From Runella sp. MFBS21 (lineage in GTDB: Bacteria > Bacteroidota > Bacteroidia > Cytophagales > Spirosomataceae), in NCBI RefSeq assembly GCF_029433105.1, contig NZ_JARNTW010000007.1:62001-126000 (forward strand): a stretch of 64,000 nt of DNA, read 5' to 3'. Position 1 is the first letter of the stretch, and every line of letters begins with the position of its first letter. The notes under the pieces are model-generated. The model saw nothing but the letters and a program-made list of their open reading frames with translations. It made no database searches and was not told the origin of the DNA. Positions 1-8,110 of the stretch are shown here, one piece after another. The position numbers and the translations under genes were made by a program.

Positions 1-985
1 TAGGACCATTGGCACCTTCTACTATCATTTTGGCTTGGATATGAGCCGCATTTTCTTGGGTAATTACGTCTTCTTTGGCCGCAGGTACGAGTACATCTAC
101 AGGCAGTGCGAGCAATTCTTCATTGGTGATAGGCTCCGCTTGTTGGTAGCCTTCTAGTATGCCGCCGTTGGCAGCGCGATAGGCGATTGCATCTTCTATA
201 TCAATACCACGTTCATTGTAATATCCTCCTGAAATATCACTAATCGCCTGAACTGTGACACCACGCTCGTGCAAAAGTGCCGCTGCATACATCCCTACAT
301 TCCCAAATCCTTGCACGGCAGCCGTGGTTCGGTAAGGATTCAAGCGCATTTTTTCCATTGCTGCCAATGCCGATACTGTCACTCCTCGGCCTGTAGCCTC
401 AGTACGGCCTAACGAGCCTCCCAATACCAATGGCTTGCCAGTCACTACGGCTGGTACAGTCATCCCCATGGCTTTGGAATATTCATCCATGAGCCACGCC
501 ATTTCGCGAGGTCCCGTGCCCATGTCAGGAGCCGGAATGTCTTTGTCAGGTCCGAATTCATCGAGCATAGCAGTAGTATAAGCACGCATCAAACGTTCAA
601 TTTCACCGGCTGACATTTGGCGAGGGTTGCACGCAATTCCCCCCTTAGCTCCTCCGTAAGGAATATCTACTACGGCGCATTTCCAAGTCATCCAAGCAGC
701 TAAAGCGCGTACTTCATCGATGTTGACGCCCATATCAAATCGAATTCCACCTTTGGCGGGGCCTAAGATAGTAGAGTGAATGACGCGGTAGCCTTCAAAA
801 ACCTTGATTTGCCCGTTGTCCATTGTCACAGGAAGTCCTACAACTACTTGCTTGCGAGGAACTTTGAGGATATGGTACATTTCGTCGCTGATACCGAGAA
901 GCTCGGCTGCTTTGTCAAAGCGCGACATCATAGACTCCAGTGGATTCTCCTTATCTTTGATAGGAGCTGGTTCAATATAAGTCAT
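1..985 (-). CDS. gdhA: Glutamate dehydrogenase, Glu/Leu/Phe/Val family (3' end outside window)
   Basis: Reversible oxidative deamination of glutamate to 2-oxoglutarate with NAD(P), linking nitrogen and carbon metabolism in the cytoplasm. Read on the minus strand from ATG at 985-983, the frame stays open to base 1, giving about 328 residues. The fingerprints of the family are visible: the catalytic lysine segment PYGGAKGGI, the PAPDMGTGPREMAW stretch, GRTEATGRGV, and the Rossmann start of the nucleotide domain (VQGFGNVGMYAA). Family members run about 410-450 residues, so roughly the last quarter lies outside. The ATG chosen begins MTYIEPAPIKDKENPLES, a normal N terminus. Divergent from the DksA-like gene, with its own promoter candidate at 1080-1114. 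Identity is secure; cofactor preference cannot be read here. Confidence 0.93.
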   Translation of the reverse strand, partial: MTYIEPAPIKDKENPLESMMSRFDKAAELLGISDEMYHILKVPRKQVVVGLPVTMDNGQIKVFEGYRVIHSTILGPAKGGIRFDMGVNIDEVRALAAWMTWKCAVVDIPYGGAKGGIACNPRQMSAGEIERLMRAYTTAMLDEFGPDKDIPAPDMGTGPREMAWLMDEYSKAMGMTVPAVVTGKPLVLGGSLGRTEATGRGVTVSALAAMEKMRLNPYRTTAAVQGFGNVGMYAAALLHERGVTVQAISDISGGYYNERGIDIEDAIAYRAANGGILEGYQQAEPITNEELLALPVDVLVPAAKEDVITQENAAHIQAKMIVEGANGP

Positions 986-1079
986 AATTTTAACGATTCT
1001 GATTGTTTTGGAATTGCTGTTTGTTGAAAAAAGAAACGAACTATTTACTTACTTATTTTAGTAGTCTATTTCCTGAACG

Positions 1080-1114
1080 CAAACTTAATATCTTTATAAC
1101 GAAAAAAACAAAAA
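1080..1114 (-). promoter_or_regulatory. Promoter candidate for glutamate dehydrogenase
   Basis: On the minus strand TTTTTG (1114-1109) is followed after 21 nt by TAAGTTTG (1087-1080), a full match to the Bacteroidota -7 element TAnnTTTG. It lies about 95 nt before the ATG. The spacer is two longer than in the four best promoters of this window, so the call is moderate. Confidence 0.38.
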
Positions 1115-1289
1115 GATAGTTTTTTCTTGTTTAAGTACAATTTAATTTTATAAGAAGGTTGTATTAACTAAATCATAAAGTGTAGAATCGTATAGAAGTT
1201 TAGTGTTTATTTTCCAAATAAAACTTGGTATTTACGACATTTATGCAAATCAAAAAATAATAACTTTTTAGTAAACGGTCACTAAAATC

Positions 1290-1320
1290 ATTGGTATAAA
1301 TAGAATAAAGCGTAATTTTG
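1290..1320 (+). promoter_or_regulatory. Promoter of the DksA-like gene
   Basis: ATTG (1290-1293), 19-nt spacer, TAATTTTG (1313-1320): a full match to the Bacteroidota primary-sigma promoter (TTG ... TAnnTTTG). The predicted transcript start is about 50 nt upstream of the ATG at 1376. The same 19-nt spacing recurs at the tRNA-Ser, kbp and dnaA promoters of this window. Confidence 0.55.
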
Positions 1321-1375
1321 CGGCTGAATATCGAAGGCCGCCATTTAAGTTTTTACCCCAAAAAGTAAACTGAGT

Positions 1376-1759
1376 ATGACAGTACAGGAAGAAAAAAAAC
1401 GTTACTCCGAAGAAGAGTTGAAGGAGTTTGAAGGTATCATCAACCAAAAACTAGAAGCAGCCCGCAACGAATTGGCTTACATCAAGGATACATTGAGTCG
1501 GAAAAATGATAGCGGAACTGACAATACTGGCGCTGCTACCAAGCTGATGGAAGATGTAGATACAAGTGAGCGGGAGCAAATGAGCCAATCGGCTGCTCGC
1601 TTGCAGAAATTTATTACACAGCTTGAAAATGCCCTTGTGCGTATCAAAAACGGTACTTATGGTATTTGTATAGATACTGGCAAGTTGATTCCAAAAGAGC
1701 GTCTACGTGCTGTACCACACACGCAGCAGACGATTGAAGCAAAATTGCGTCGGGTATAA
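1376..1759 (+). CDS. DksA/TraR-family transcription regulator lacking zinc ligands
   Basis: 127 residues. DksA-type proteins enter the secondary channel of RNA polymerase with a coiled-coil tip and modulate rRNA and stress promoters together with ppGpp. The first 90 residues are charged and helical (expected coiled coil, with acidic residues around 58-68, LMEDVDTSERE). The C terminus carries the DksA signature NGTYGIC ... G-x-LIPKERL-x-AVP. The usual four-cysteine zinc finger is degenerate: only Cys98 remains, the partner position is Thr101, and the second CxxC is replaced by PHTQQ. The protein therefore probably folds without zinc, as known for some cysteine-poor DksA paralogues. Monocistronic: own promoter at 1290 and a strong terminator at 1781. 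Confidence 0.85.
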   Translation: MTVQEEKKRYSEEELKEFEGIINQKLEAARNELAYIKDTLSRKNDSGTDNTGAATKLMEDVDTSEREQMSQSAARLQKFITQLENALVRIKNGTYGICIDTGKLIPKERLRAVPHTQQTIEAKLRRV

Positions 1760-1780
1760 ACTTTTAGGCTAGCTTCCCTG

Positions 1781-1841
1781 AGGCGACAAAAGTACGATTC
1801 TTGCTAGTTTAAGCAAGAAAGTGCTTTTGTCGCCTTTTTTG
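1781..1841 (+). terminator. Rho-independent terminator after the DksA-like gene
   Basis: Long near-perfect hairpin: AGGCGACAAAAG with CTTTTGTCGCCT, continued inward by TTCTTGCT/AGCAAGAA, followed by a T6 run at 1835-1840. It starts 21 nt after the stop codon. Confidence 0.88.
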
Positions 1842-1924
1842 TGACAAAATATTATGGATAGAATGTGCTTAAAATGCAGGTTTTTAGGGGGTTATGGATA
1901 TGGTGTTTTGATTTACTTTTATTC

Positions 1925-2680
1925 CTATTGTTCCATCCAACGAAGAAAATGAGAGGCTTTGGCTTTGCTCACCAAGATTGTTTCGGGAGTAGTTAAACTA
2001 AGTTTTAGAACTAACTTCCGCGCAAAATACTGCTCTACTGAAATGATAGCATCTTTGTGGACGATAAACTGCCGATTGGCGCGGTAAAACATTTGCGAAT
2101 CGAGCTGATTTTCAAGGTCGTCAAGCGAATAATGTAGCTGATAGCGGAGGTTTTTGTGAGTATAGGCCGCCAATGTTCCATTTTCGTAATAAAAAAAGGC
2201 AATTTCATGGGCTTTGACGGGGAGGATTTTGTCTTTGAAATAAACCAATAACGTCGATTTATGCGAAGGCTTAAGAACCGCCAGAAGGTTATCCAGTTGG
2301 GTATTGGGGGCTTTAAAGGCGTTTTTTAGGGTAGTTAGTTTAGATAGCCCTTGTTGTAATCGATCTTTATCAATAGGTTTGAGAAGATAATCGATGCCAT
2401 TGGTCTCAAATGCTCGAATGGCGTACTCATCAAAAGCAGTACAAAAAATAACAGGGGCTTGTATCTTGACTTCCTTGAAAATGTCAAAACTGAGGCCGTC
2501 AGCTAGCTGAATATCCGAAAAGATAAGATCAGGGCTGGGATGTTGGTTTAACCACTCAATAGATTCTTCAACAGAGGGTAATATACCCATAATCGTAGCT
2601 TCAGGGTATATATCTTCGAGCATCCGCTTAAGTTCTTTTGCGGCTTTGATCTCGTCTTCTATGATGAGTATTTGTGACAT
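1925..2680 (-). CDS. LytTR-type response regulator
   Basis: 251 residues. Receiver domain 1-120 with phosphoacceptor Asp56 (IFSDIQLADG), N-terminal acidic pair (EDE) and Lys of the YLLKPID motif. The LytTR DNA-binding domain occupies about 145-250, with the typical FYRANRQFIVHKDAI and ISVEQYFARKL segments. It activates or represses target promoters when phosphorylated. The start codon overlaps the 3' end of the kinase gene by 22 nt, so the two are translationally coupled. They sit at the 3' end of a minus-strand operon behind a TonB receptor and a DUF4249 lipoprotein. The targets are unknown; autoregulation of the receptor operon is a reasonable inference. Confidence 0.92.
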   Translation of the reverse strand: MSQILIIEDEIKAAKELKRMLEDIYPEATIMGILPSVEESIEWLNQHPSPDLIFSDIQLADGLSFDIFKEVKIQAPVIFCTAFDEYAIRAFETNGIDYLLKPIDKDRLQQGLSKLTTLKNAFKAPNTQLDNLLAVLKPSHKSTLLVYFKDKILPVKAHEIAFFYYENGTLAAYTHKNLRYQLHYSLDDLENQLDSQMFYRANRQFIVHKDAIISVEQYFARKLVLKLSLTTPETILVSKAKASHFLRWMEQ

Positions 2681-3684
2681 AAGAGCAAAGGAAGTTTGAC
2701 CGTAAAAGTAGGAGAAGTTTGAGAGATTTCGACTGGTTTGTCGGCCAGTAAGGCATATCGACTAATGATGTTTTTAAGTCCTATTCCCGTACTTTCCTCT
2801 ACTGATTTTTTTGGCTGTAGATTGTTTTGAACAACTAAGTAGTCATTTTCATCAAAAATACTGATTGTGAGTGGTTTGTTGAGAGAAATGACATTGTGCT
2901 TTATACTATTTTCGACAAGTATTTGTAATGATAATGGAGGAATACTACATTTCAAAGTCTCAGGAGATACCTTAATGTCAATCAAAAGTGCATCTTCAAA
3001 ACGCTCTTGTAAAATGTAAAAGTAAGATTTTACAAAGTTAAGTTCTTCTTCGACAAGAGCTAAATGACGTTCTGAATGATGAAGCAAATAGCGATATACG
3101 TTTGAAAGTTGAATCACATAATTTTTTACATTTTCTTCCTCAGTCAATGTTTTGAGGGTATTCAATGAATTAAATAAGAAATGAGGACTGATTTGTTGTT
3201 TGAGCGAACCAAGACGTGCCGATAAATTATCTTGCTTTAAGTGCTCTATCTCTAACTGAATTTTTTGGGTACGAAGCAGTAAGTTGAAGTAGTAAATAAT
3301 AAACGACAAAACCCCGCCTACCATCATGCCTCTAAAAAGCACAATTCCTAGGCGCTGTTTCCAAGATAAACCATTAAAAAAAAATGAAATAGTAGGTTGG
3401 GGGAGAAGCTGAATAAAAAAAGAATAATGAAACAGCGAGAGAACCATGCAACCACATATCCCCACCCAAAACCTGAAATAAATATTTGTAAAACGAGGGC
3501 TTTGAAAAAGTATTTGTAAAAGGGTCCAACAGAGAAATGAAAATGTAAATGTAAAGAAGAGGTTTTCGGTGATATTGCTCACATTATCCATGTCAAAGCG
3601 AATAATCCTTGGCAGTAGCGCCAGAATTGAGATAAAAAAAGAGATGACGGCTCCGGTTTTTATTTGGTATTTTTTCATATGCAA
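2659..3684 (-). CDS. LytS/YehU-type sensor histidine kinase
   Basis: 341 residues, inner membrane. Four hydrophobic segments lie in residues about 10-135 with short loops and no extracytoplasmic sensor domain. A short coiled-coil linker follows, then the His_kinase (PF06580-type) box QQISPHFLFNSLNTL with the phosphorylated His168. The HATPase region has ILVENSIKHN (N box) and GIGLKNIISRY (G box). It pairs with the LytTR regulator it overlaps. Upstream, 80 nt separate it from the DUF4249 gene, so receptor, lipoprotein, kinase and regulator are probably co-transcribed. The stimulus is unknown; with no large periplasmic domain it may sense membrane or envelope state. Confidence 0.9.
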   Translation of the reverse strand: MHMKKYQIKTGAVISFFISILALLPRIIRFDMDNVSNITENLFFTFTFSFLCWTLLQILFQSPRFTNIYFRFWVGICGCMVLSLFHYSFFIQLLPQPTISFFFNGLSWKQRLGIVLFRGMMVGGVLSFIIYYFNLLLRTQKIQLEIEHLKQDNLSARLGSLKQQISPHFLFNSLNTLKTLTEEENVKNYVIQLSNVYRYLLHHSERHLALVEEELNFVKSYFYILQERFEDALLIDIKVSPETLKCSIPPLSLQILVENSIKHNVISLNKPLTISIFDENDYLVVQNNLQPKKSVEESTGIGLKNIISRYALLADKPVEISQTSPTFTVKLPLLLCHKYSS

Positions 3685-3765
3685 ATCTTAAAATCTCAAT
3701 GTTTCCAAAATTACCATTCTCTACATTGCCAACCCAATTTTTGAAAAAATCTTCATAAGTAGTCT

Positions 3766-4581
3766 TTATGGCTTTATCACTACTGTTTGCTTTTGAGAGG
3801 TGTGTGCACTGAAATAACCTAAAGCACCTCCAACAATATTGCTTGGCGGATTGGTAGGAGTAGTGCCTTGATTAACCCCATCACCTTGGAGTCTCATAAG
3901 CGTATTGAAATACTCATAAGCCTCTTTGGATATACATTGCATTTCGACAGTAATGGCATCATTTGCGGCAATATCTATGTCGCTATTGATGGATTGGCGG
4001 ATTGAATTACCATTTGTAAAAGCATCAGAACGTACAAACACCGTCCTAGACTGTATGCCGTTGCCATAAGTAATCCACCGATAGAAGTTTTCGGTCGATG
4101 CAGGGTCTTTAAAAATAGCTACCATGCGGGTTTGAGAGTTATTTTGTGGTCTGCGAGGCCCTTCTTCGTAGGTCAATTCTTCAAAATTCACTTGTTGGGG
4201 CATGGTGGAGGTCGCCGAATATATTTGACCATTGTAGGCTACTTTTAAAGCATAGGTGTGTCCTTCTATACCTTTGAGGGCAGTGATAGCATATACACCT
4301 GCTGAAGTTTGAATGAGCTTTTCTGACTCGCCAGTTGTTTGGTCGGTAAGGCTTACGTCGGCCGTTGTGATGGGGGGGAATTCGTTTTTCAATTGAAAAT
4401 CGACGCTTGTAGTGATGATTACTTCATTTTCGGAAGGGGTATTGGTAATTTTCCCCTCAATGACCAATTGCGGTTCTACTTCTCTTAAGTCCAATTGAAT
4501 CGTATCAACGCAAGAAGTAAGACTGACTAAACTAAACACTAGCAATAAAGAGTTGAGAATAAGTGTATTGGGAGATTTCAT
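3766..4581 (-). CDS. DUF4249-family lipoprotein
   Basis: About 271 residues. The ATG at 4581 is preferred over the one at 4629 because it gives a direct lipoprotein signal peptide: hydrophobic stretch ending in LTSC, then VDTIQLDL. The mature part begins with PQLVIEGKITNTP and a beta-rich domain, as in the DUF4249 family, which in Bacteroidota is almost always encoded directly behind a TonB-dependent receptor. Predicted to be attached to the outer membrane and to work with that receptor, possibly as a surface lid or binding partner (inference). The receptor gene lies just upstream, followed here by a two-component system downstream. Substrate unknown. Confidence 0.82.
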   Translation of the reverse strand: MKSPNTLILNSLLLVFSLVSLTSCVDTIQLDLREVEPQLVIEGKITNTPSENEVIITTSVDFQLKNEFPPITTADVSLTDQTTGESEKLIQTSAGVYAITALKGIEGHTYALKVAYNGQIYSATSTMPQQVNFEELTYEEGPRRPQNNSQTRMVAIFKDPASTENFYRWITYGNGIQSRTVFVRSDAFTNGNSIRQSINSDIDIAANDAITVEMQCISKEAYEYFNTLMRLQGDGVNQGTTPTNPPSNIVGGALGYFSAHTSQKQTVVIKP

Positions 4582-4690
4582 GGATGTAATGGGAAATTTT
4601 AGTGGAGTGCGGAAGTTATGTGTCTCCATTGACTCATTTTTTGGTAATAATTACAGCGATTGACAACTGGAAAAGCAGCTGCGTAAACAT

Positions 4691-6949
4691 TTAAAATTTG
4701 AAATTGTAAGTAATGTAAGGAACATACTTAAAAAGCGACACGCGTTGAACTTCGGTCGTATCGCCATTCTCTTCAAAATTGATGGCCCAAGGATTAGCTC
4801 TACCATAGGCATTGTAAATCCCAAACGAAAGATCCGAATCGAAATGCTTCCGTTTGTTGAATTTGAGCGTAGCCCCCAAGTCAAGTCGGTGATAATCAGG
4901 CATCCGATACCCATTCCGCTCCGAATATTGAAAAACTACCGCATCATCAATCCGGTATTTGCCCGTCGGAAAAGTGACGGCATTGCCGGTATTGTAAACC
5001 CACGTTCCTGAAAAAGTCCATTTACTAGAAAGCTTGTAGACACCCACCACCGATAAGTCGTGGGTACGGTCTTGCTTGGCTGCGTACCATTGACCTTGAT
5101 TGATACCGTCGATTTGTTTTTCGGTACGAGAAAGGGTATAGCCCACCCAACCTGTAAGTTTGCCGTTGTTTTTACGTACCAAAAACTCTATCCCATAAGC
5201 CCTTCCTTGCCCAAAAAGGAGTTGTGATTCAATTTGGTCGTTGTAGGTTAAGTCGGCTCCGTCTTTATAATCTATTTGGTTTTTCATGGTTTTGTAATAC
5301 ACCTCTGTACTTAGTTCGTAAGCATTATTGTGGAGGTTTTTAAAAATTCCAAAAGACACTTGGTCGGCTATTTCGGGTTTGATGTGAGCTGTGCTCATGA
5401 GCCAGCGGTCGGTAGGTGAAGAGGCATTGGAATTGGTGAGCAAATGGAGGTTTTGTACATTTCTGGTATAAGAACCTTTGACCGAAAGCGAGGGACTTGC
5501 GATGTATGCTACCGAAAGCCTAGGCTCTACATTGAAATAATGTGTCTGGCTCTGGGTACTATCTAAGGTCAAGAAAGAGGTCATGCGTAGTCCATATTCC
5601 ATACTAAACTGAGAGGAAGGCTGCCATTTGTTGCTAAAAAAAGCGGCATTTTCAAGGGCGGTTCGATTGGGTTCGCTAGTGTTGTTGACACTTGAATTTG
5701 GGGCATTGGCGATACGGTTGCGGGGGCTAAGGGTATGGTGTATGAAATTTACCCCAAACCGCATTGCATTTTTGGGATTAGGAAAATAGCTAAATTCTTG
5801 TTTGAGGTTGAAATCTTTGATAGAAGAAGATAGGTTAAATTCATTGCTACCATTGGCGATACTGACGCTATAATCGTAATTGCTATAAATGAGTGAAGTA
5901 TTGCTAAATAGTTTTTCGTTGAAAAGGTGATTCCAACGAAGCGTGCCAGTGGCATTGCCCCAGTTGATACCAAACAAATCCCCCAAGCCAAACTTGTCTC
6001 GACCAAAATAACCCGATAAGTAAAGTCGGTTTTTGTCCGAAAAAGTATAGTTCATTTTGGCATTGAGGTCATAAAAGTAAAGTGTGTTTTGGTTGATATC
6101 AGGGTCGGAAGAAAGCTTAAGAAAAGCATCGGCATAGGTACGGCGCCCGGTAATAAGAAATGAACTCTTGTCTTTTTGTAAAGGTCCTTCTATCGACAAT
6201 CGACTCGAAATCAGACCGATGCCTCCTCCTACGTGATAGTCTTGATTGTTGCCGTCGTTCATTTTGACATCTAGTACCGAAGATAATCTACCCCCATATT
6301 GCGCGGGCATACCGCCCTTGTAAATGGATAAATCTTTGATAGCGTCGGCATTGAAAGTAGAGAAAAACCCCAACAGGTGAGACGCATTGTAAACAGGAGC
6401 TTCGTCAAGAAGAATGAGATTTTGGTCAGCATTGCCACCCCGTACATTAAAACCACTATTGCCTTCTCCTGCCGACTTGATTCCGGGCAAAAGCTGCATT
6501 ATTTTGAGAGGGTCTCGTTCGCCCATTAAAGCCGGGATATTATTGATTTCTTTGATACTTAGCTTCTCAACCCCCATGGTAGGGTTTGTTATCTTGTCGT
6601 TGTCGGAAGTGGCTTTAACAACTACTTCAGCTAACAGCGCCGTGGTTTCCAAAATCTGAAAATCTAGCTTTTGGTTAGACGTAAGAACAACCTGTGTTTC
6701 TTTGGTATCATAGCCAATCAAGCTAGCCGCTAGGGTATAATTACCTTGAGGTAAAGTGAGGGAATAAAAACCGTATTCATTGCAAATGGTGCCGGTGTTG
6801 GGGAGTTCTTTGACACGAACGGTGACCCCAATCATAGTTTCGCCTGTTTTGGCGTCTTTGATAGTACCACTGATAGTGTACTTGTTTTGGCCTAGGGCAG
6901 AATGTACTACTAATAAAGCAAAAAGGAAGTGTTTTAAGATTTGTAGCAT
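4691..6949 (-). CDS. TonB-dependent outer-membrane receptor with carboxypeptidase-like N-domain
   Basis: 752 residues. Signal peptide (MLQILKHFLFALLVVHSALG) is followed by a CarboxypepD-regulatory-like beta-sandwich at about 22-110 (YTISGTIKDAKTGETMIGVTV) and a plug domain at about 115-230 (NVRGGNADQNLILLDEAPVYN). The rest is a 22-strand type barrel ending with a terminal aromatic residue (TYNFKF). It imports a ligand across the outer membrane with TonB energy; iron chelate, cofactor or oligomer cannot be told apart. No STN domain is seen, so signalling through FecR is not expected. First gene of the operon with DUF4249, kinase and response regulator, suggesting that uptake and the local two-component system serve the same signal. 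Confidence 0.9.
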   Translation of the reverse strand: MLQILKHFLFALLVVHSALGQNKYTISGTIKDAKTGETMIGVTVRVKELPNTGTICNEYGFYSLTLPQGNYTLAASLIGYDTKETQVVLTSNQKLDFQILETTALLAEVVVKATSDNDKITNPTMGVEKLSIKEINNIPALMGERDPLKIMQLLPGIKSAGEGNSGFNVRGGNADQNLILLDEAPVYNASHLLGFFSTFNADAIKDLSIYKGGMPAQYGGRLSSVLDVKMNDGNNQDYHVGGGIGLISSRLSIEGPLQKDKSSFLITGRRTYADAFLKLSSDPDINQNTLYFYDLNAKMNYTFSDKNRLYLSGYFGRDKFGLGDLFGINWGNATGTLRWNHLFNEKLFSNTSLIYSNYDYSVSIANGSNEFNLSSSIKDFNLKQEFSYFPNPKNAMRFGVNFIHHTLSPRNRIANAPNSSVNNTSEPNRTALENAAFFSNKWQPSSQFSMEYGLRMTSFLTLDSTQSQTHYFNVEPRLSVAYIASPSLSVKGSYTRNVQNLHLLTNSNASSPTDRWLMSTAHIKPEIADQVSFGIFKNLHNNAYELSTEVYYKTMKNQIDYKDGADLTYNDQIESQLLFGQGRAYGIEFLVRKNNGKLTGWVGYTLSRTEKQIDGINQGQWYAAKQDRTHDLSVVGVYKLSSKWTFSGTWVYNTGNAVTFPTGKYRIDDAVVFQYSERNGYRMPDYHRLDLGATLKFNKRKHFDSDLSFGIYNAYGRANPWAINFEENGDTTEVQRVSLFKYVPYITYNFKF

Positions 6950-7057
6950 AACTGTTTTGTGACATTGTTTGCTACAAAATGAGGCAAGAACGAGAAAAGA
7001 GCGAGTAAGAAAAGAAATGAAGCGGACAGAAAAGCGAACTAAACGGGCGAAAGTAGG

Positions 7058-7090
7058 GTAAGCTGATTCAAGATTATCGAATCAGCTTAC
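7058..7090 (-). terminator. Hairpin after the dienoyl-CoA reductase-like gene
   Basis: Perfect 12-bp inverted repeat GTAAGCTGATTC / GAATCAGCTTAC with a 9-nt loop, 8 nt past the stop of the SDR gene. No T-run follows on the minus strand, so termination is likely but not certain. Confidence 0.4.
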
Positions 7091-7097
7091 AAAAAAC

Positions 7098-8000
7098 TTA
7101 CCCCTCAGACTTGCCTTCTTGCTTACTAGCGCGGTTGGCGTTTTTGATTTGGGCTTCCAAAATATCCCACATTTGGGGAGTGACTTCTCGTAAGAAATTA
7201 AACTGCCCCCCGTTTAATACTTCCCCTCCATCGAGCGTAATGACTTCGCCCGTCATATAAGCCGAAAAATCGGACATGAGATAGGCCGCGAGATTGGCTA
7301 ATTCTTGATGCTCGCCCGTGCGGTGAAGAGGAATACGGTTTTCGAAAGCAAATTTTTCGGCCAAATCTTTCGGAAAAAGACGGTCCCAAGCTCCCTTGGT
7401 AGGAAAAGGCCCCGGTGCGATTGCGTTGAGCCTGATGCCGTATTGCCCCCATTCATAAGCCAAGGACTTGGTCATTGCCAAGGCACCCGCTTTGGCCATA
7501 GCTGAAGGTACTACCCAGCCAGAACCTGTCCAAGCATAAGTAGTGGATATGTTGAGGATAGTGCCTTTGATTTGGTTTTCAATCCAATATTTCCCAATCG
7601 CAAGGGTAAAGTAGTACGTTCCTCTTAAAACAATATCCACCACGGTATCGATAGCTTTGTAAGAAAGCCGTTCGGTAGGACTGATAAAATTGCCAGCGGA
7701 GTTGTTGACCAAACCATGAACTGCACCAAATCGACTGATACCCGCTTCAATGACAGCTTCAATCTGGTCGGTTTTTCGGACGTCACATTCTGCGGCCAAG
7801 ACTTGCCCACCAGTGGCTTCGGTGAGTTCTTGGGCAGTGGCTTCTAACACCGCTAAACGACGGCTACAGATGACCACATTGGCACCCAATTCAAGAAAAT
7901 ATTTAGCCATCGATTTGCCAAGGCCAGTGCCGCCGCCCGTGACGATGATGGTTTTGCCCGCCAAAGAGCCTTCGCGTAGCATAGGTTGAGAATAGTTCAT
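7098..8000 (-). CDS. SDR oxidoreductase, 2,4-dienoyl-CoA reductase-like
   Basis: 300 residues. NADP-binding Rossmann fold with TGGGTGLGKSMA at about 22-33 and NNSAGNF at about 98-104. The classical YxxxK is absent. Instead the pattern is ISTTYAWTGSGWVVPSAMAKAG, with a tyrosine upstream and Ser-x-x-x-Lys in the usual place. That arrangement is characteristic of mammalian-type 2,4-dienoyl-CoA reductases (DECR), which use an upstream Tyr and a Ser/Lys pair. Probable reaction: NADPH-dependent reduction of 2,4-dienoyl-CoA to 3-enoyl-CoA in degradation of unsaturated fatty acids. The dienoyl-CoA isomerase-like gene lies 110 nt upstream on the same strand, which supports this. It could alternatively reduce another CoA thioester. 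Confidence 0.82.
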   Translation of the reverse strand: MNYSQPMLREGSLAGKTIIVTGGGTGLGKSMAKYFLELGANVVICSRRLAVLEATAQELTEATGGQVLAAECDVRKTDQIEAVIEAGISRFGAVHGLVNNSAGNFISPTERLSYKAIDTVVDIVLRGTYYFTLAIGKYWIENQIKGTILNISTTYAWTGSGWVVPSAMAKAGALAMTKSLAYEWGQYGIRLNAIAPGPFPTKGAWDRLFPKDLAEKFAFENRIPLHRTGEHQELANLAAYLMSDFSAYMTGEVITLDGGEVLNGGQFNFLREVTPQMWDILEAQIKNANRASKQEGKSEG

Positions 8001-8110
8001 GGAAAGAGTTTAAGCGCTAAAAATATAAGTGAATGTACTAATTTGGAAATGCGTTAATGAGATGCTTGTTTGTTGTAAATCAATGGGTTAAATAAGGTTG
8101 TGCCTTAATC

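Larger units (their letters stand above)
986..1375. other. Divergent intergenic region gdhA / dksA-like
   Basis: About 390 bases of AT-rich sequence between two divergent genes. It holds the two promoter candidates listed separately. No RNA gene, repeat or credible small ORF was seen. Confidence 0.6.
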
